Below are positions 43,856 to 52,320 of a stretch of DNA of 64,000 bases, one piece after another; the stretch's first letter is position 1; the number at the start of each line of letters is the position of its first letter. The DNA comes from Luteibacter sp. UNC138MFCol5.1. GTDB lineage: Bacteria; Pseudomonadota; Gammaproteobacteria; Xanthomonadales; Rhodanobacteraceae. Made by a program: the position numbers and the translations under genes. The notes under the pieces were generated by a model. The model made no database searches. It was not told where the DNA came from and saw only the letters and a list, made by a program, of their open reading frames with translations. The stretch spans positions 124,001-188,000 of the forward strand of contig NZ_FODZ01000001.1 of assembly GCF_900110505.1 (NCBI RefSeq). Reading direction: 5' to 3'.

Positions 43856-43911
43856 ATGCATTTCTGCATGATAGGCGTGCAACTTCGGGCGTTCTCATGC
43901 GTATTCGCATG
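43856..43911. promoter_or_regulatory. Two palindromes between divergent LysR and oxidoreductase genes
   Basis: ATGCA-TTTC-TGCAT (43856-43869) and CATGCG-TATT-CGCATG (43896-43911), both perfect, 26 bp apart. The shared ATGC/GCAT half-sites suggest one LysR protein binds both, one site near its own start (autorepression) and one in front of the target. Confidence 0.6.
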
Positions 43912-43947
43912 ACCTACCTTGGATGCATCTTCTACCGGAAAACGTCC

Positions 43948-44949
43948 ATGAATGCCTCGCCCCTAATGACCGCCCTTCGCCTCGAACACGCCGGCACGGC
44001 GCTCGTGCTCGCCAATCTTCCGGTACCGTGGCCCGGAGCGGGCGAGGTCCGGGTCCGCGTCGTCGCGGCGGGTCTCAATCCGCTGGACGCGAAGATTCGC
44101 GCCGGCCAGGCCGGGCACGCGAAACATCCGGCGCCCGCGGTCCTCGGTCTCGACATGGCCGGCATCGTCGATGCCGTGGGGACGGACGTCACCGGGTTCG
44201 CGCCGGGCGATCCCGTCTACGGACTGACGGGCGGCGTCGGCGGCATCCAGGGATCGCTCGCGCCATTCGCCGTGGTGGATGCCGCGCTGCTCGCGCACGC
44301 TCCCACCCACCTCCCGCTTGCCGATGCCGCCGCCCTGCCCCTCGGCTTCATCACCGCATGGGAAGGACTGGTGGACCGCGCCCATCTGGGCGCCGGCCAG
44401 ACGCTCCTCGTCCACGGCGGCGCCGGCGGTGTGGGCAGCATGGCTGTGCAGCTCGGCGTGGCGCTGGGCGCGCGCGTCGTGGCGACGGGCAGCGCCGGCC
44501 AGGCCGACGTCATCACGGCGATGGGCGCCACCTTTTTCGATTACCGGGCCTCGTCGATCGAGTCGATCGTCGAGACCTGCACCGGTGGCGAGGGCTTCGA
44601 CGTCGTGTACGACACGCTCGGCGGGGCGACGCTCGACGCGTCGTTCGTCGCCGCCCGACGCCATGGCGGCCACGTCGTCAGCAGCCTGGGCTGGGGCACG
44701 CATTCGCTCGCGCCGCTCTCGTTTCGCGCCGCCACCTATTCGGGCGTGTTCACCCTCGTGCCGTTGCTGACAGGAAACGGACGAGCGGCCCACGGCCGCA
44801 TCATGGCCGAGGCCAAGCGACTGGCGGACGCGGGAAAGCTGCGACCCGTGCTGTCGGCACGGCGGTTCGCGCTGGCGGATGGAAATGCCGCCCTCGACCT
44901 GGTCGAGAGCGGCGACGCCGGCGGCAAGGTGATCGTGGAGATCGGCTGA
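43948..44949 (+). CDS. NAD(P)H:quinone oxidoreductase-like medium-chain dehydrogenase
   Basis: 333 aa from the ATG at 43948. The MDR fold is clear: N-terminal GroES-like half (VVAAGLNPLDAKIRAGQ) without zinc-ligand cysteines, and a Rossmann half with HGGAGGVGSMAVQLGVALGARVVATGS. This places it with the zinc-free QOR group reducing quinones or enals with NADPH. FDVVYDTLGGATLDASF is the usual later strand. Likely a detoxification enzyme induced via the divergent LysR protein. Its TGA abuts the convergent GH43 stop (TGATCA). Confidence 0.92.
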   Translation: MNASPLMTALRLEHAGTALVLANLPVPWPGAGEVRVRVVAAGLNPLDAKIRAGQAGHAKHPAPAVLGLDMAGIVDAVGTDVTGFAPGDPVYGLTGGVGGIQGSLAPFAVVDAALLAHAPTHLPLADAAALPLGFITAWEGLVDRAHLGAGQTLLVHGGAGGVGSMAVQLGVALGARVVATGSAGQADVITAMGATFFDYRASSIESIVETCTGGEGFDVVYDTLGGATLDASFVAARRHGGHVVSSLGWGTHSLAPLSFRAATYSGVFTLVPLLTGNGRAAHGRIMAEAKRLADAGKLRPVLSARRFALADGNAALDLVESGDAGGKVIVEIG

Positions 44950-45942
44950 TCAGCGCAACGGGTGCGCTTCGACGCCCTCGTTCGTCAGCTTGACCGGAAG
45001 AATCCGGCCCTGCGCGTCGAACGACATGCGCTCGATCGACACCTGGCGATGGTTGCCGTTGGTGTCGCCGAGCGGGTGGCGATGATAGACGATGAACCAG
45101 CTGTCGTCCTTCGGGTCGTGGAACACCGAGTTGTGCCCGGCGCCCGTGGCGATCTTCGGGTCCTGTTCGAGGATCTTGCCGATGCGCTTGAACGGACCCA
45201 TCGGCGAATCGCCGATGGCGTACGCCACCGAGTAGTCGGGGCCGGTCCAGCCGCCTTCCGACCACATGTAGTAGTACTTGCCGTTGCGCTTGAACATCAG
45301 CGAGCCTTCGACATACGCCTTGTCCGGCGTGATCTCCTTGTAGACCGTGCCGTCGGGAAGCGGCTCCAGCCCGGTGAAATCGGGTTTCAGCTTCACGATG
45401 TTCGCGTGCTTCCAGCCGCCGTAGATCATGTAGTACGTGCCGTCGTCGTCGCGGAACACGAACTGGTCGATGGGCTGCGCACCGTTATGGAACGCGTCGA
45501 TGAGCGGCTTGCCGATGAGGTCGCGGAACGGGCCGGCCGGTTTGTCGGCCACGGCGACGCCGATGCCGCCGACTTCCTTGTCGCTCTGGATGTCGTTGGC
45601 CGCGAAGAAGAAATAGTACTTGCCGTCCTTCTCGACCACCGCGGGCGCCCACAGGGCTTTCTTCGCCCAGGGAATGTCCTTCATCGCGAGCACGTTCGCG
45701 TGCTTCGTCCAGTGCACGAGGTCGGGCGACGAGAACGCGTCGAAATGCACCTGCTCGGCGTATTTCAGCGAGGTCGTCGGATAGATCCAGTACGTATGGT
45801 CGAAGATCGCCGCTTCGGGGTCGGCGTACCAGCCCGGGAAGACGGGGTTGCCGGCGTGGCCCGGCGGCGGTGCCGCCGCGATCGCGGCGGTGGACAACGT
45901 CGCGGCGATCACCGCGCTCCCGAGCAGCTTGCGAATCCCCAT
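44950..45942 (-). CDS. Secreted glycoside hydrolase family 43 (single-domain)
   Basis: 330 aa with a signal peptide (hydrophobic 6-22). The GH43 propeller motifs are GWYADPEAAIFDHTYWIYPTTS (base Asp), IDQFVFRDDDGTYYMIYGGW (middle Asp) and AYVEGSLMFKRNGKYYYMWSEGGW (acid Glu). It resembles arabinan/arabinofuranosidase-type members. Unlike the enzyme at 2101-3921 it lacks discoidin and Fn3 modules. Probably acts on plant hemicellulose or arabinan in the periplasm or outside. It is convergent with the oxidoreductase gene and downstream of the TonB receptor gene on the same strand after a 104-bp gap. Confidence 0.92.
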   Translation of the reverse strand: MGIRKLLGSAVIAATLSTAAIAAAPPPGHAGNPVFPGWYADPEAAIFDHTYWIYPTTSLKYAEQVHFDAFSSPDLVHWTKHANVLAMKDIPWAKKALWAPAVVEKDGKYYFFFAANDIQSDKEVGGIGVAVADKPAGPFRDLIGKPLIDAFHNGAQPIDQFVFRDDDGTYYMIYGGWKHANIVKLKPDFTGLEPLPDGTVYKEITPDKAYVEGSLMFKRNGKYYYMWSEGGWTGPDYSVAYAIGDSPMGPFKRIGKILEQDPKIATGAGHNSVFHDPKDDSWFIVYHRHPLGDTNGNHRQVSIERMSFDAQGRILPVKLTNEGVEAHPLR

Positions 45943-46046
45943 CCGGTCGACCCCATCCGTTCGTGTGAACGTTCGATCCTAACGGGTCTGGACGTCCAAA
46001 AGCGAATCCTTGCGCGCTCCCACCTTGCGTCGCGGGTCGCGGCCGG

Positions 46047-48155
46047 TCAGAAGCGGTAACGCGCCTGCCCGACGATGCTGCGACGCGGGCCATAGAAGCA
46101 GTCGCCGCGGGCGAGGCAGGTGGCGCTGTAGACCTGGTCGGTGACGTTGGCCGCGTTCACCGAGAAGCGCCACGGACCCTGCGTGTAGGCCACCATGGCG
46201 TCGAACAGCGTCTTCTTCGGCACCTCGAGCGTGCCCGTCTCGTCGTAGTTCTTGCCGATGTACCTCGCGCCGATGCCGAAGCTGAAGCCATCGCTGTCCG
46301 CGTCGTTCACATGGTAGACGCCCCACACGGAACCCTGGTTCTTCGGCAGGCCGGCGACGATGCTGCCGTCGTCGGGTCGTGCCTTGGTCCAGGTGTAGGT
46401 GCCGATCATGTCGACGTGGTCGGCGATGCGCGTGGACGCCTCCAGTTCGACGCCACGTGTCTTCGCCTTGCCGGCCTGGATCTGGTTGAGCGGATTCTGA
46501 GGATCGGGCGCGAGGCGGTTTTCCTCGCGCAGGTCGAAGTACGTCGCCGTGACGAGCGTTGGCGAACCGACGGGCTGGTACTTCAGGCCGGCCTCGTACT
46601 GCTTGCCGCGCAGCGGCTCGTACGGACGGTTGTAGAAATCGAGGCTGTCGAGCGGCTGGAACGATTCCGTATAGCTGAGGTACGGCACCAGCCCGCTGTC
46701 GAAGCGGTACATGAGGCCGAAGCGCGAGGTCGTCGCGTTGTCGACCGAGCGGTCGTCGCCGGTCGTCAGCGTCGCGCGGTCGTGGCGCACGCCCACCGTG
46801 CCGATCCAGTGCTCGCCCCAGTTGATCTGATCCTGCACGTACAGGCCCGTCTGGCGCGTGCGGCTGGACGCGATCGGAGCCACGTCCGGCGGTGTGAAAC
46901 CGTTGCGGTAGACGGGATCGTAGAGGTTGAACGGCACGTCGTCGAAACCGTAGCCCTGGCGGCTGTCGGTATGCGAGTAGCCGATGTCGAGCCCGACGAG
47001 CACGCGATGGTGCATCGAGGCCAGGTCGAAATCCGCCTGCGCGTGCGTGTCCGTGACGAAGCGCTTGTGCCGGTCGATCGAGATGTAGCTGTAGCGGTTG
47101 ACGGTGCTCGCCGTGTCGTCGAGGAACGGGTAAGCGGGGTTCGAGTAGACGTCCGGATAGAGCGAGCGGTAGTTCACGTTGTCATGCGAGTAGCGCATGT
47201 TCTGCTCGAACTTCCACGTGTCGTTGAATCGGTGCTCGAACAGCGAGGTGAGCGACCGCTGGTCGGTGTCGTAGCGGTCGAAGCCCGGTTCGCTGACGAA
47301 TCGCTGCGTCGGGATGCGGCCGTTCGGGTTGGGCAGCAGCGTGCCCGAGTGCGGCAGGAAGTTCAGCGACGTCCCGTTGTGGTCGAACTGGAGGTTCGCA
47401 AGCAGAGTCCATCGCGTGTCCTGGTCCGGCATCCAGGTGATCGACGGCGCGATGGCCTTCCGATCGTCGGGCACGTAGTCGATCTGCGAGTCGGAATCGC
47501 GATAGACGCCGATGAGGCGGTAGGCCCAGTGACCCGCGGTGTCGAGCGGGCCGGTGAAGTCGAACGCGACCTGCTTGCGGGCGTTGTTGCCCAACTGCGC
47601 ATCGATCTCGTGGGATGCCGTGAACTGCGGGCGCTTCGAAGCGAGGGCGATGAGTCCGCCCGTGGTGCCCTGCCCGTACAGCACCGACGACGGGCCGCGG
47701 ACGATCTCGATGCGGTCGATGAAGTACGGCTCGGTGCGGGCATACGAATAGCCGAACGCCTGGCGCAGGCCGTCGAGGTACTGCACGAACGACGTGCCGC
47801 GCAGGAACGCGTCGTCGCCGCGGCTGTCCACGCCGTACGCGTCGGCGCGCACACCGGCCGAGTAGCGCAGCGCGTCCTGGATGGTCAGCACGCCCTGGTC
47901 GAGCATCTGCGCGTTCGAGATGACCGAGATGGCCTGCGGCGTCTCGATGATCGGGGTGTCGGTCTTGGTCGCGCTGCTGGCGTCGGTGCGCGTGTAGCCG
48001 GCATCGACGCTGACCCCGCGCACGTCCACCGGGGCGAGCTGCACGGCCTTGTCGCCCCCCTGCTGCTGGGCGGAAGCCGTCTCCTGGGCGGAGGCGACGA
48101 GCGGGAGCGACGCGCTGGCAAGCAGCAACGGCAGAGTCTTCCTGCGGAGAAGCAT
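46047..48155 (-). CDS. TonB-dependent siderophore receptor (FhuA/FoxA-like)
   Basis: 702 aa from the ATG at 48155 (MLLRRKTLPLLLASASLP), with AGGA upstream; a more upstream ATG at 48209 sits inside a Fur-like box and is therefore unlikely. Signal peptide cleaves after VASAQ. The plug domain contains TPIIETPQAISVISNAQMLDQ and IEIVRGPSSVLYGQGTTGGLI; a 22-strand barrel follows, ending in aromatic RYRF as needed for outer-membrane assembly. It imports a ferric siderophore with TonB/ExbBD energy. Two ATTGCGAAT...CATT boxes upstream suggest Fur repression. Confidence 0.95.
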   Translation of the reverse strand: MLLRRKTLPLLLASASLPLVASAQETASAQQQGGDKAVQLAPVDVRGVSVDAGYTRTDASSATKTDTPIIETPQAISVISNAQMLDQGVLTIQDALRYSAGVRADAYGVDSRGDDAFLRGTSFVQYLDGLRQAFGYSYARTEPYFIDRIEIVRGPSSVLYGQGTTGGLIALASKRPQFTASHEIDAQLGNNARKQVAFDFTGPLDTAGHWAYRLIGVYRDSDSQIDYVPDDRKAIAPSITWMPDQDTRWTLLANLQFDHNGTSLNFLPHSGTLLPNPNGRIPTQRFVSEPGFDRYDTDQRSLTSLFEHRFNDTWKFEQNMRYSHDNVNYRSLYPDVYSNPAYPFLDDTASTVNRYSYISIDRHKRFVTDTHAQADFDLASMHHRVLVGLDIGYSHTDSRQGYGFDDVPFNLYDPVYRNGFTPPDVAPIASSRTRQTGLYVQDQINWGEHWIGTVGVRHDRATLTTGDDRSVDNATTSRFGLMYRFDSGLVPYLSYTESFQPLDSLDFYNRPYEPLRGKQYEAGLKYQPVGSPTLVTATYFDLREENRLAPDPQNPLNQIQAGKAKTRGVELEASTRIADHVDMIGTYTWTKARPDDGSIVAGLPKNQGSVWGVYHVNDADSDGFSFGIGARYIGKNYDETGTLEVPKKTLFDAMVAYTQGPWRFSVNAANVTDQVYSATCLARGDCFYGPRRSIVGQARYRF

Positions 48156-48207
48156 GGCGTTTTCCTGGGGCTGGGGCAGCGGCGTGGCGCCCTTACGCCG
48201 CGCCGCC

Positions 48208-48278
48208 ATTGCGAATGAATCTCATTTCATGATGCCCCAGAAGCATCGCCCCGCGCAATATTGCGAATAACTCGCATT
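48208..48278 (-). promoter_or_regulatory. Two tandem Fur-like boxes upstream of the TonB receptor
   Basis: ATTGCGAATGAATCTCATT (48208-48226) matches about 15 of 19 positions of the classic inverted-repeat Fur consensus, and ATTGCGAATAACTCGCATT (48260-48278) about 14. Both share the pattern ATTGCGAATNANTCNCATT. The proximal box starts 53 bp before the receptor ATG. Counts were made by eye on the minus strand. Confidence 0.65.
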
Positions 48279-48322
48279 TGCTTTTGCCCGTCGGGCTCGC
48301 TCTCGCCGTGCCCGCGCCGCAG

Positions 48323-48982
48323 CTATGCGACCAGCAGGTCCTCGTAGAACGCACCGATCGCTCGGTCCGGATGCGCGATCTGGATCTCCAGGATCCAGAG
48401 GCCCGGCACCGGTGTCGCGTCGAAGTCGCCGAGGTTGCCCGCCTTGTGCACGGCGTGCGGGTAATCGCCCACGCGGTGACCCTTCGTCGCGTGGTTGAGG
48501 CGCCAGCCCATCGCGCGCGCCTGGTCGTCGGCGAAGGCGTAGAGATCGGCGCCCGTCACGCCTTCGCGCCAGCGCCTTGCGGTGATGTCGAACAGGTCGC
48601 GCGCCGCCTGCGCGCATGCCTTCATCTGTGGGTCGTGGCCCGTCACGAAGGTGTCGCCGACGTCGCCCTCGTGGCCGTCGAACACCGGGCCTAGGTCGAT
48701 GAAGAAGATATCGTCCTCGCCGAGTCGCGTGTCCGGCGCCGAACGCTGGCGGAACGTCTTCAGCGTGTTCGGTCCGAACCGGATGATGCTCGGGTGCCAG
48801 ATGCGCTGCATGCCGGCGGCGGCGAGCCGGTCCTTCGCGATCTCGCCCGCTTCGGGCTCGGTCATGCCGGGAATAATGCGTGAGGCGATGGCGGCCAGCG
48901 CGGCCCATGAGCGTTCGCGCGCGGCGAGCATGCGCTCGTGGGAGAAGGAGGCACCGACGTTCTGGGCGGTCGAGGATGGCAT
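48323..48982 (-). CDS. M24 (methionine aminopeptidase/prolidase-fold) metallopeptidase-like protein
   Basis: 219 aa, shorter than a prolidase and close to a bare pita-bread domain. Metal-ligand candidates are spaced as in M24: Asp in FFIDLGPVFDGHEGD and GDVGDTFV, His in YPHAVHKAG, and Glu in LWILEIQIAH and AFYEDLL. No signal peptide, so cytoplasmic. Substrate could be Xaa-Pro dipeptides or a creatinase-like small molecule. Its stop is 45 bp upstream of the Fur-like boxes and is on the same strand as the TonB receptor. Confidence 0.85.
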   Translation of the reverse strand: MPSSTAQNVGASFSHERMLAARERSWAALAAIASRIIPGMTEPEAGEIAKDRLAAAGMQRIWHPSIIRFGPNTLKTFRQRSAPDTRLGEDDIFFIDLGPVFDGHEGDVGDTFVTGHDPQMKACAQAARDLFDITARRWREGVTGADLYAFADDQARAMGWRLNHATKGHRVGDYPHAVHKAGNLGDFDATPVPGLWILEIQIAHPDRAIGAFYEDLLVA

Positions 48983-49017
48983 GATTCAATCCCGTGGATG
49001 CCTCATGGTAACGGCGG

Positions 49018-49596
49018 TTACGGCGGGCTGCCCACCATCGCCAGCGCCGCGCGCCGGCCGCTTTCGAGGATCCGATCCGATAGTCGCGCGTCGCTCGTCG
49101 CGCGCGCCAGCTGCATCGTGCCGGCCATCAGGCCATAGAGCGACATCGCGCGGGACATCGCTTCGTCGGCCGGAAGGGCCGGCCACTGCGTGGCCGCGAG
49201 TTCCACGAACGCGAGCATCCCTTCGGTGTACGCGGTTCGCACATCGTCCGAATGCCGCGCGATTTCGGCGGCGAGCACCGTGGTGGGGCAGCCTCGGCCA
49301 GGGTTGTCCCGATGGCGGATGGAGAAATAGCTTTCGATCATCCCCTGCAACCCCTCGCCCGAGGCGATCCAGCGTCGCAGGTAGGCCACGCGTTCGTCCA
49401 TCGCCGCGGTCACCGCTTCCCGCGCGAGATCTTCCTTGGAGGCGAAGTGGTTGTAGAACGCGCCGTTGGTGAGCCCCGACGCGGACATGAGCGACTTCAC
49501 GCCCTCCGCTTCGATGCCGTGCTCCCGGAAACGCCGCGACGCCGTCTCGACGATGCGTTGCCGCGTCTGCTCCTTGTGCTCTTTGTCGTAACGCAT
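49018..49596 (-). CDS. TetR-family regulator in the EmrAB-type operon
   Basis: 192 aa. MRYDKEHKEQTRQRIVETASRRFREHG and LTNGAFYNHFASKEDLAREAV form the DNA-binding head. It starts 22 bp after the EmrB-like stop and is probably cotranscribed as the last gene, an unusual but known way for a repressor to autoregulate its efflux target. The head closely resembles that of the TetR at 38011-38595; the ligand domains differ more. Confidence 0.92.
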   Translation of the reverse strand: MRYDKEHKEQTRQRIVETASRRFREHGIEAEGVKSLMSASGLTNGAFYNHFASKEDLAREAVTAAMDERVAYLRRWIASGEGLQGMIESYFSIRHRDNPGRGCPTTVLAAEIARHSDDVRTAYTEGMLAFVELAATQWPALPADEAMSRAMSLYGLMAGTMQLARATSDARLSDRILESGRRAALAMVGSPP

Positions 49597-49618
49597 GCCG
49601 GATCCTCTGTGGCGCAGG

Positions 49619-51157
49619 TCAGTGGGCGTCTGCGGAAGGCGCCTTCGGCGGCTGCACCTTGCGCATGAGCGGCACCATCACGGTGGCCACGATGAAGCAG
49701 AGCATGATCGCGTAGAACGCGTCGCTGTAGGTCATCGTCTGCGCCTCGCGGAACGTGAGTTGCCACAGCGACTTCAGCGCCGCCGTATAGGCGTCGGAGT
49801 CCGGCGCCAGACCGTCCAGCAACCGGTTCATCGGCTCGCTCGCGGGGGTGAGGTGTTCGGCCAGCCGGAAGAAGTGAAGGTTGGTACGGTCGTTGAGGAT
49901 CGTCGCGCACGCCGCGATGCCCATGGCGCCGCCGAGATTGCGCATCAGGTTGAACAGGCCCGATGCCTGTTTCAATCGGGCCGGCGGCAGGCTGCCGAGC
50001 GTCAACGTCACGGTCGGCGCCACCGCGAACTGCTGGCCCATGCCTCGCAGCGCCTGTGGCAGCAGCAGCTGCGGTGCGCCCCAGTCGTGCGTGATCGGCG
50101 TGAACTCGAACATCGAGATCGTGAAAAGCAGCAACCCGAACATGAGCAACCAGCGCAGGTCGACGCGGTTTGCCAGCATCGAATACACCGGAATCGTGAG
50201 GATCTGGAAGATCCCGGTGGAAAGCACCGCCTTGCCGATCTGCAGCGCGCTGTAGCCCTCGACGCGCCCGAGGAAGAGCGGCGTCAGGTAGATCGTGCCG
50301 AACAGACCGATACCGGTGACGAACGAGAAGAAGCAACCCAGCGCGAAATTGCGTTCGCGCAGTGCGCGCAGGTCCACCACCGGGTGCGCGGCGGTGAGGC
50401 CGCGCCAGACGAACAGCAGCCCCGCGACCAGGCTCGTCCAGGCGGTGGCGCGGATGGTGTCGTCCTCGAGCCAGTTCCAGCGCGGCCCTTCTTCGAGGGT
50501 GTATTCGAGGCAGCCCAGGAAGATGGCGATGAGCGCGATGCCGGCCCAGTCGCCCGTCTTCAGCAACGAGAGGTCCGGATCGTCGATCTTCACCAGCATC
50601 GGCACGGCCACGGTGACGAACGCGCCCGGCACGAGGTTGATGAAGAACAGCCAGTGCCACGAATAGTTGTCGGTGATCCAGCCACCGAGCGTCGGGCCGA
50701 GCGTGGGCGCCAGCGAGGCGATCGCGCCGATGGTCGCCGCGGCGATCACGCGCTGCTTCCCCTCGAAGAACACGAAGGCCGTGGTGAACACCATCGGGAT
50801 CATCGAGCCGCCGAGGAAGCCCTGCGCGGCACGGAACCAGATCATGCTCTGGATATCCCATGCCATGCCGCACAGCAGGCTGGTCAGCGTGAACCCCGCC
50901 GCCGACGCCGCGAAGAGCCAGCGGGTCGAGAAAACGCGGCTCAACCAGCCCGAGAGCGGGATGACCACGATCTCCGCGATGAGGTAGCTCGTCTGCACCC
51001 AGGCGGTGTCGTCGGCACCCGCCGAAAGGCCGCCACCGATGTCGCGCAGCGAAGCCGAAACGATCTGGATGTCGAGCAGCGCGATGAACATGCCCAGGCA
51101 CATGGACGCGAAGGCGAAGATCTTCTGCCCCGGCGACAGGTGCGCGACGGGGCTCAT
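49619..51157 (-). CDS. DHA2-family multidrug efflux permease, EmrB-like (second copy)
   Basis: 512 aa from the ATG at 51157, overlapping the adaptor gene by 4 nt. Fourteen hydrophobic helices with FIALLDIQIVSASLRDIGGGL, GWLSRVFSTRWLF, FRAAQGFLGGSMIPMV and GPTLGGWITDNYSWHWLFFINL. Same family as 5794-7341 but a distinct paralog. It pairs with the HlyD adaptor encoded upstream; no outer-membrane channel gene is in this operon, so it may borrow one of the two channels elsewhere in the window. Confidence 0.94.
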   Translation of the reverse strand: MSPVAHLSPGQKIFAFASMCLGMFIALLDIQIVSASLRDIGGGLSAGADDTAWVQTSYLIAEIVVIPLSGWLSRVFSTRWLFAASAAGFTLTSLLCGMAWDIQSMIWFRAAQGFLGGSMIPMVFTTAFVFFEGKQRVIAAATIGAIASLAPTLGPTLGGWITDNYSWHWLFFINLVPGAFVTVAVPMLVKIDDPDLSLLKTGDWAGIALIAIFLGCLEYTLEEGPRWNWLEDDTIRATAWTSLVAGLLFVWRGLTAAHPVVDLRALRERNFALGCFFSFVTGIGLFGTIYLTPLFLGRVEGYSALQIGKAVLSTGIFQILTIPVYSMLANRVDLRWLLMFGLLLFTISMFEFTPITHDWGAPQLLLPQALRGMGQQFAVAPTVTLTLGSLPPARLKQASGLFNLMRNLGGAMGIAACATILNDRTNLHFFRLAEHLTPASEPMNRLLDGLAPDSDAYTAALKSLWQLTFREAQTMTYSDAFYAIMLCFIVATVMVPLMRKVQPPKAPSADAH

Positions 51158-52218
51158 GGCGCCCTGGTGTCGATGCGCGCCGTCACCGAAAGGCCCGGGC
51201 GGAGGAGGCCGAGGTCGCCATCGCTGCCGTCGAGCGTCACCCGGACGGGGACGCGCTGGACGATCTTGGTGAAGTTGCCGGTGGCGTTCTCCGGCGGCAG
51301 CACGCTGAACTGCGACCCGGTCGCGGGCGCGAGGCTGGTCACGTGGCCCTTGAGCACCTTGCCGGGCATGACGTCCGCGCGCACGTCGACACCCTGGCCG
51401 ACGCGCATGTGGGCGAGCTGATCTTCCTTGAAGTTCGCATCGACCCAGAGCCCGTGCGAGGGCACGACGACGAGCACCTGGCTCCCGGCCGTGACGTAGC
51501 TGCCGACGCGCGCACGCCGGTTTCCCACCACGCCGTCGACCGGCGCGCGCATTTCGGTATACGACAGATTGAGTCGGGCGACGTCGGCCTCGGCCCGCGC
51601 CTGCGCCAGGGCCGCGAGCACCTGGCGTTTCTGGGTGTCGATCACGTCGAGCTGCTGCTGCGACGCATGCACCGCCGCGAGCGCGCGCTGCGTATCGGCA
51701 CGCGCGGTCTGGAACGTGGCGGTCGCGCGCTGCGCGCTTTCCACGGACACGGCGGAACGCACGACGAGATCGCGATAGCGTTTGTCGTCCAGCTCGGAGC
51801 GTGTCGCCTCGGCCTGCGCCGCGTCGAGGCCCGCCCGTGCCTGGGCGATCTGGCTGTGCTGGAGGGTCACCGTCGCGTCGAGGTTGCGTAGCGCGGCCTC
51901 CTGAGCCGCCACCGCGGCGTCGGCCTTTTCCACGGCCGCGCGATAGTCGCGGTCGTCGAGCTTGACCAGCAGATCGCCCTTCTTCACATGCTGGTTGTCG
52001 GCGACAGCGATCGTCTGCACATAGCCGGACACCTTCGACCCGATGACCGTGATGTCGCCTCCGACGTACGCGTCGTCGGTGTCCTCGATGTGGCGCCCGG
52101 TGGTCCACCAGTGGCCGGCGTAGGACGCCACGGCCACGACGACCGCCGCCATGGCGATGATTTTCAACGGCTTTCTGCGCCCGGTGGCGGGGGCTGCGAC
52201 TTCGGCGACGGTGGACAC
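51154..52218 (-). CDS. HlyD/EmrA-type adaptor, second EmrAB operon
   Basis: 354 aa from a GTG at 52218 that has AGGTG about 7 nt upstream. Single transmembrane helix (about 22-42) and the usual blocks: DTDDAYVGGDITVIGSKVSGYV, long Ala/Gln coiled coil, LNLSYTEMRAPVDGVV, and WVDANFKEDQLAHMRVGQG. Short N-terminus, in contrast to the charged tail of the paralog at 7345-8760. First gene of the HlyD-EmrB-TetR operon. Confidence 0.93.
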   Translation of the reverse strand: MSTVAEVAAPATGRRKPLKIIAMAAVVVAVASYAGHWWTTGRHIEDTDDAYVGGDITVIGSKVSGYVQTIAVADNQHVKKGDLLVKLDDRDYRAAVEKADAAVAAQEAALRNLDATVTLQHSQIAQARAGLDAAQAEATRSELDDKRYRDLVVRSAVSVESAQRATATFQTARADTQRALAAVHASQQQLDVIDTQKRQVLAALAQARAEADVARLNLSYTEMRAPVDGVVGNRRARVGSYVTAGSQVLVVVPSHGLWVDANFKEDQLAHMRVGQGVDVRADVMPGKVLKGHVTSLAPATGSQFSVLPPENATGNFTKIVQRVPVRVTLDGSDGDLGLLRPGLSVTARIDTRAP

Positions 52219-52246
52219 GGGGCACCTGGGGACAAGATGAATTACG

Positions 52247-52275
52247 ATCATACTTTTATGGATGATGCGCGTCAT
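52247..52275 (-). promoter_or_regulatory. Promoter of the second EmrAB/TetR operon
   Basis: On the minus strand ATGACG (52275-52270), a 17-bp spacer and TATGAT (52252-52247) give a near-consensus sigma70 promoter about 29 bp before the GTG start. The spacer and flank are AT-rich relative to the surroundings; GATCATAC/GATGATG repeats here may be the TetR operator. Confidence 0.65.
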
Positions 52276-52320
52276 TTCAAGTGCCTCGGCCGAGGGCGCC
52301 TGTGGAAAGCGGGTACGCGC

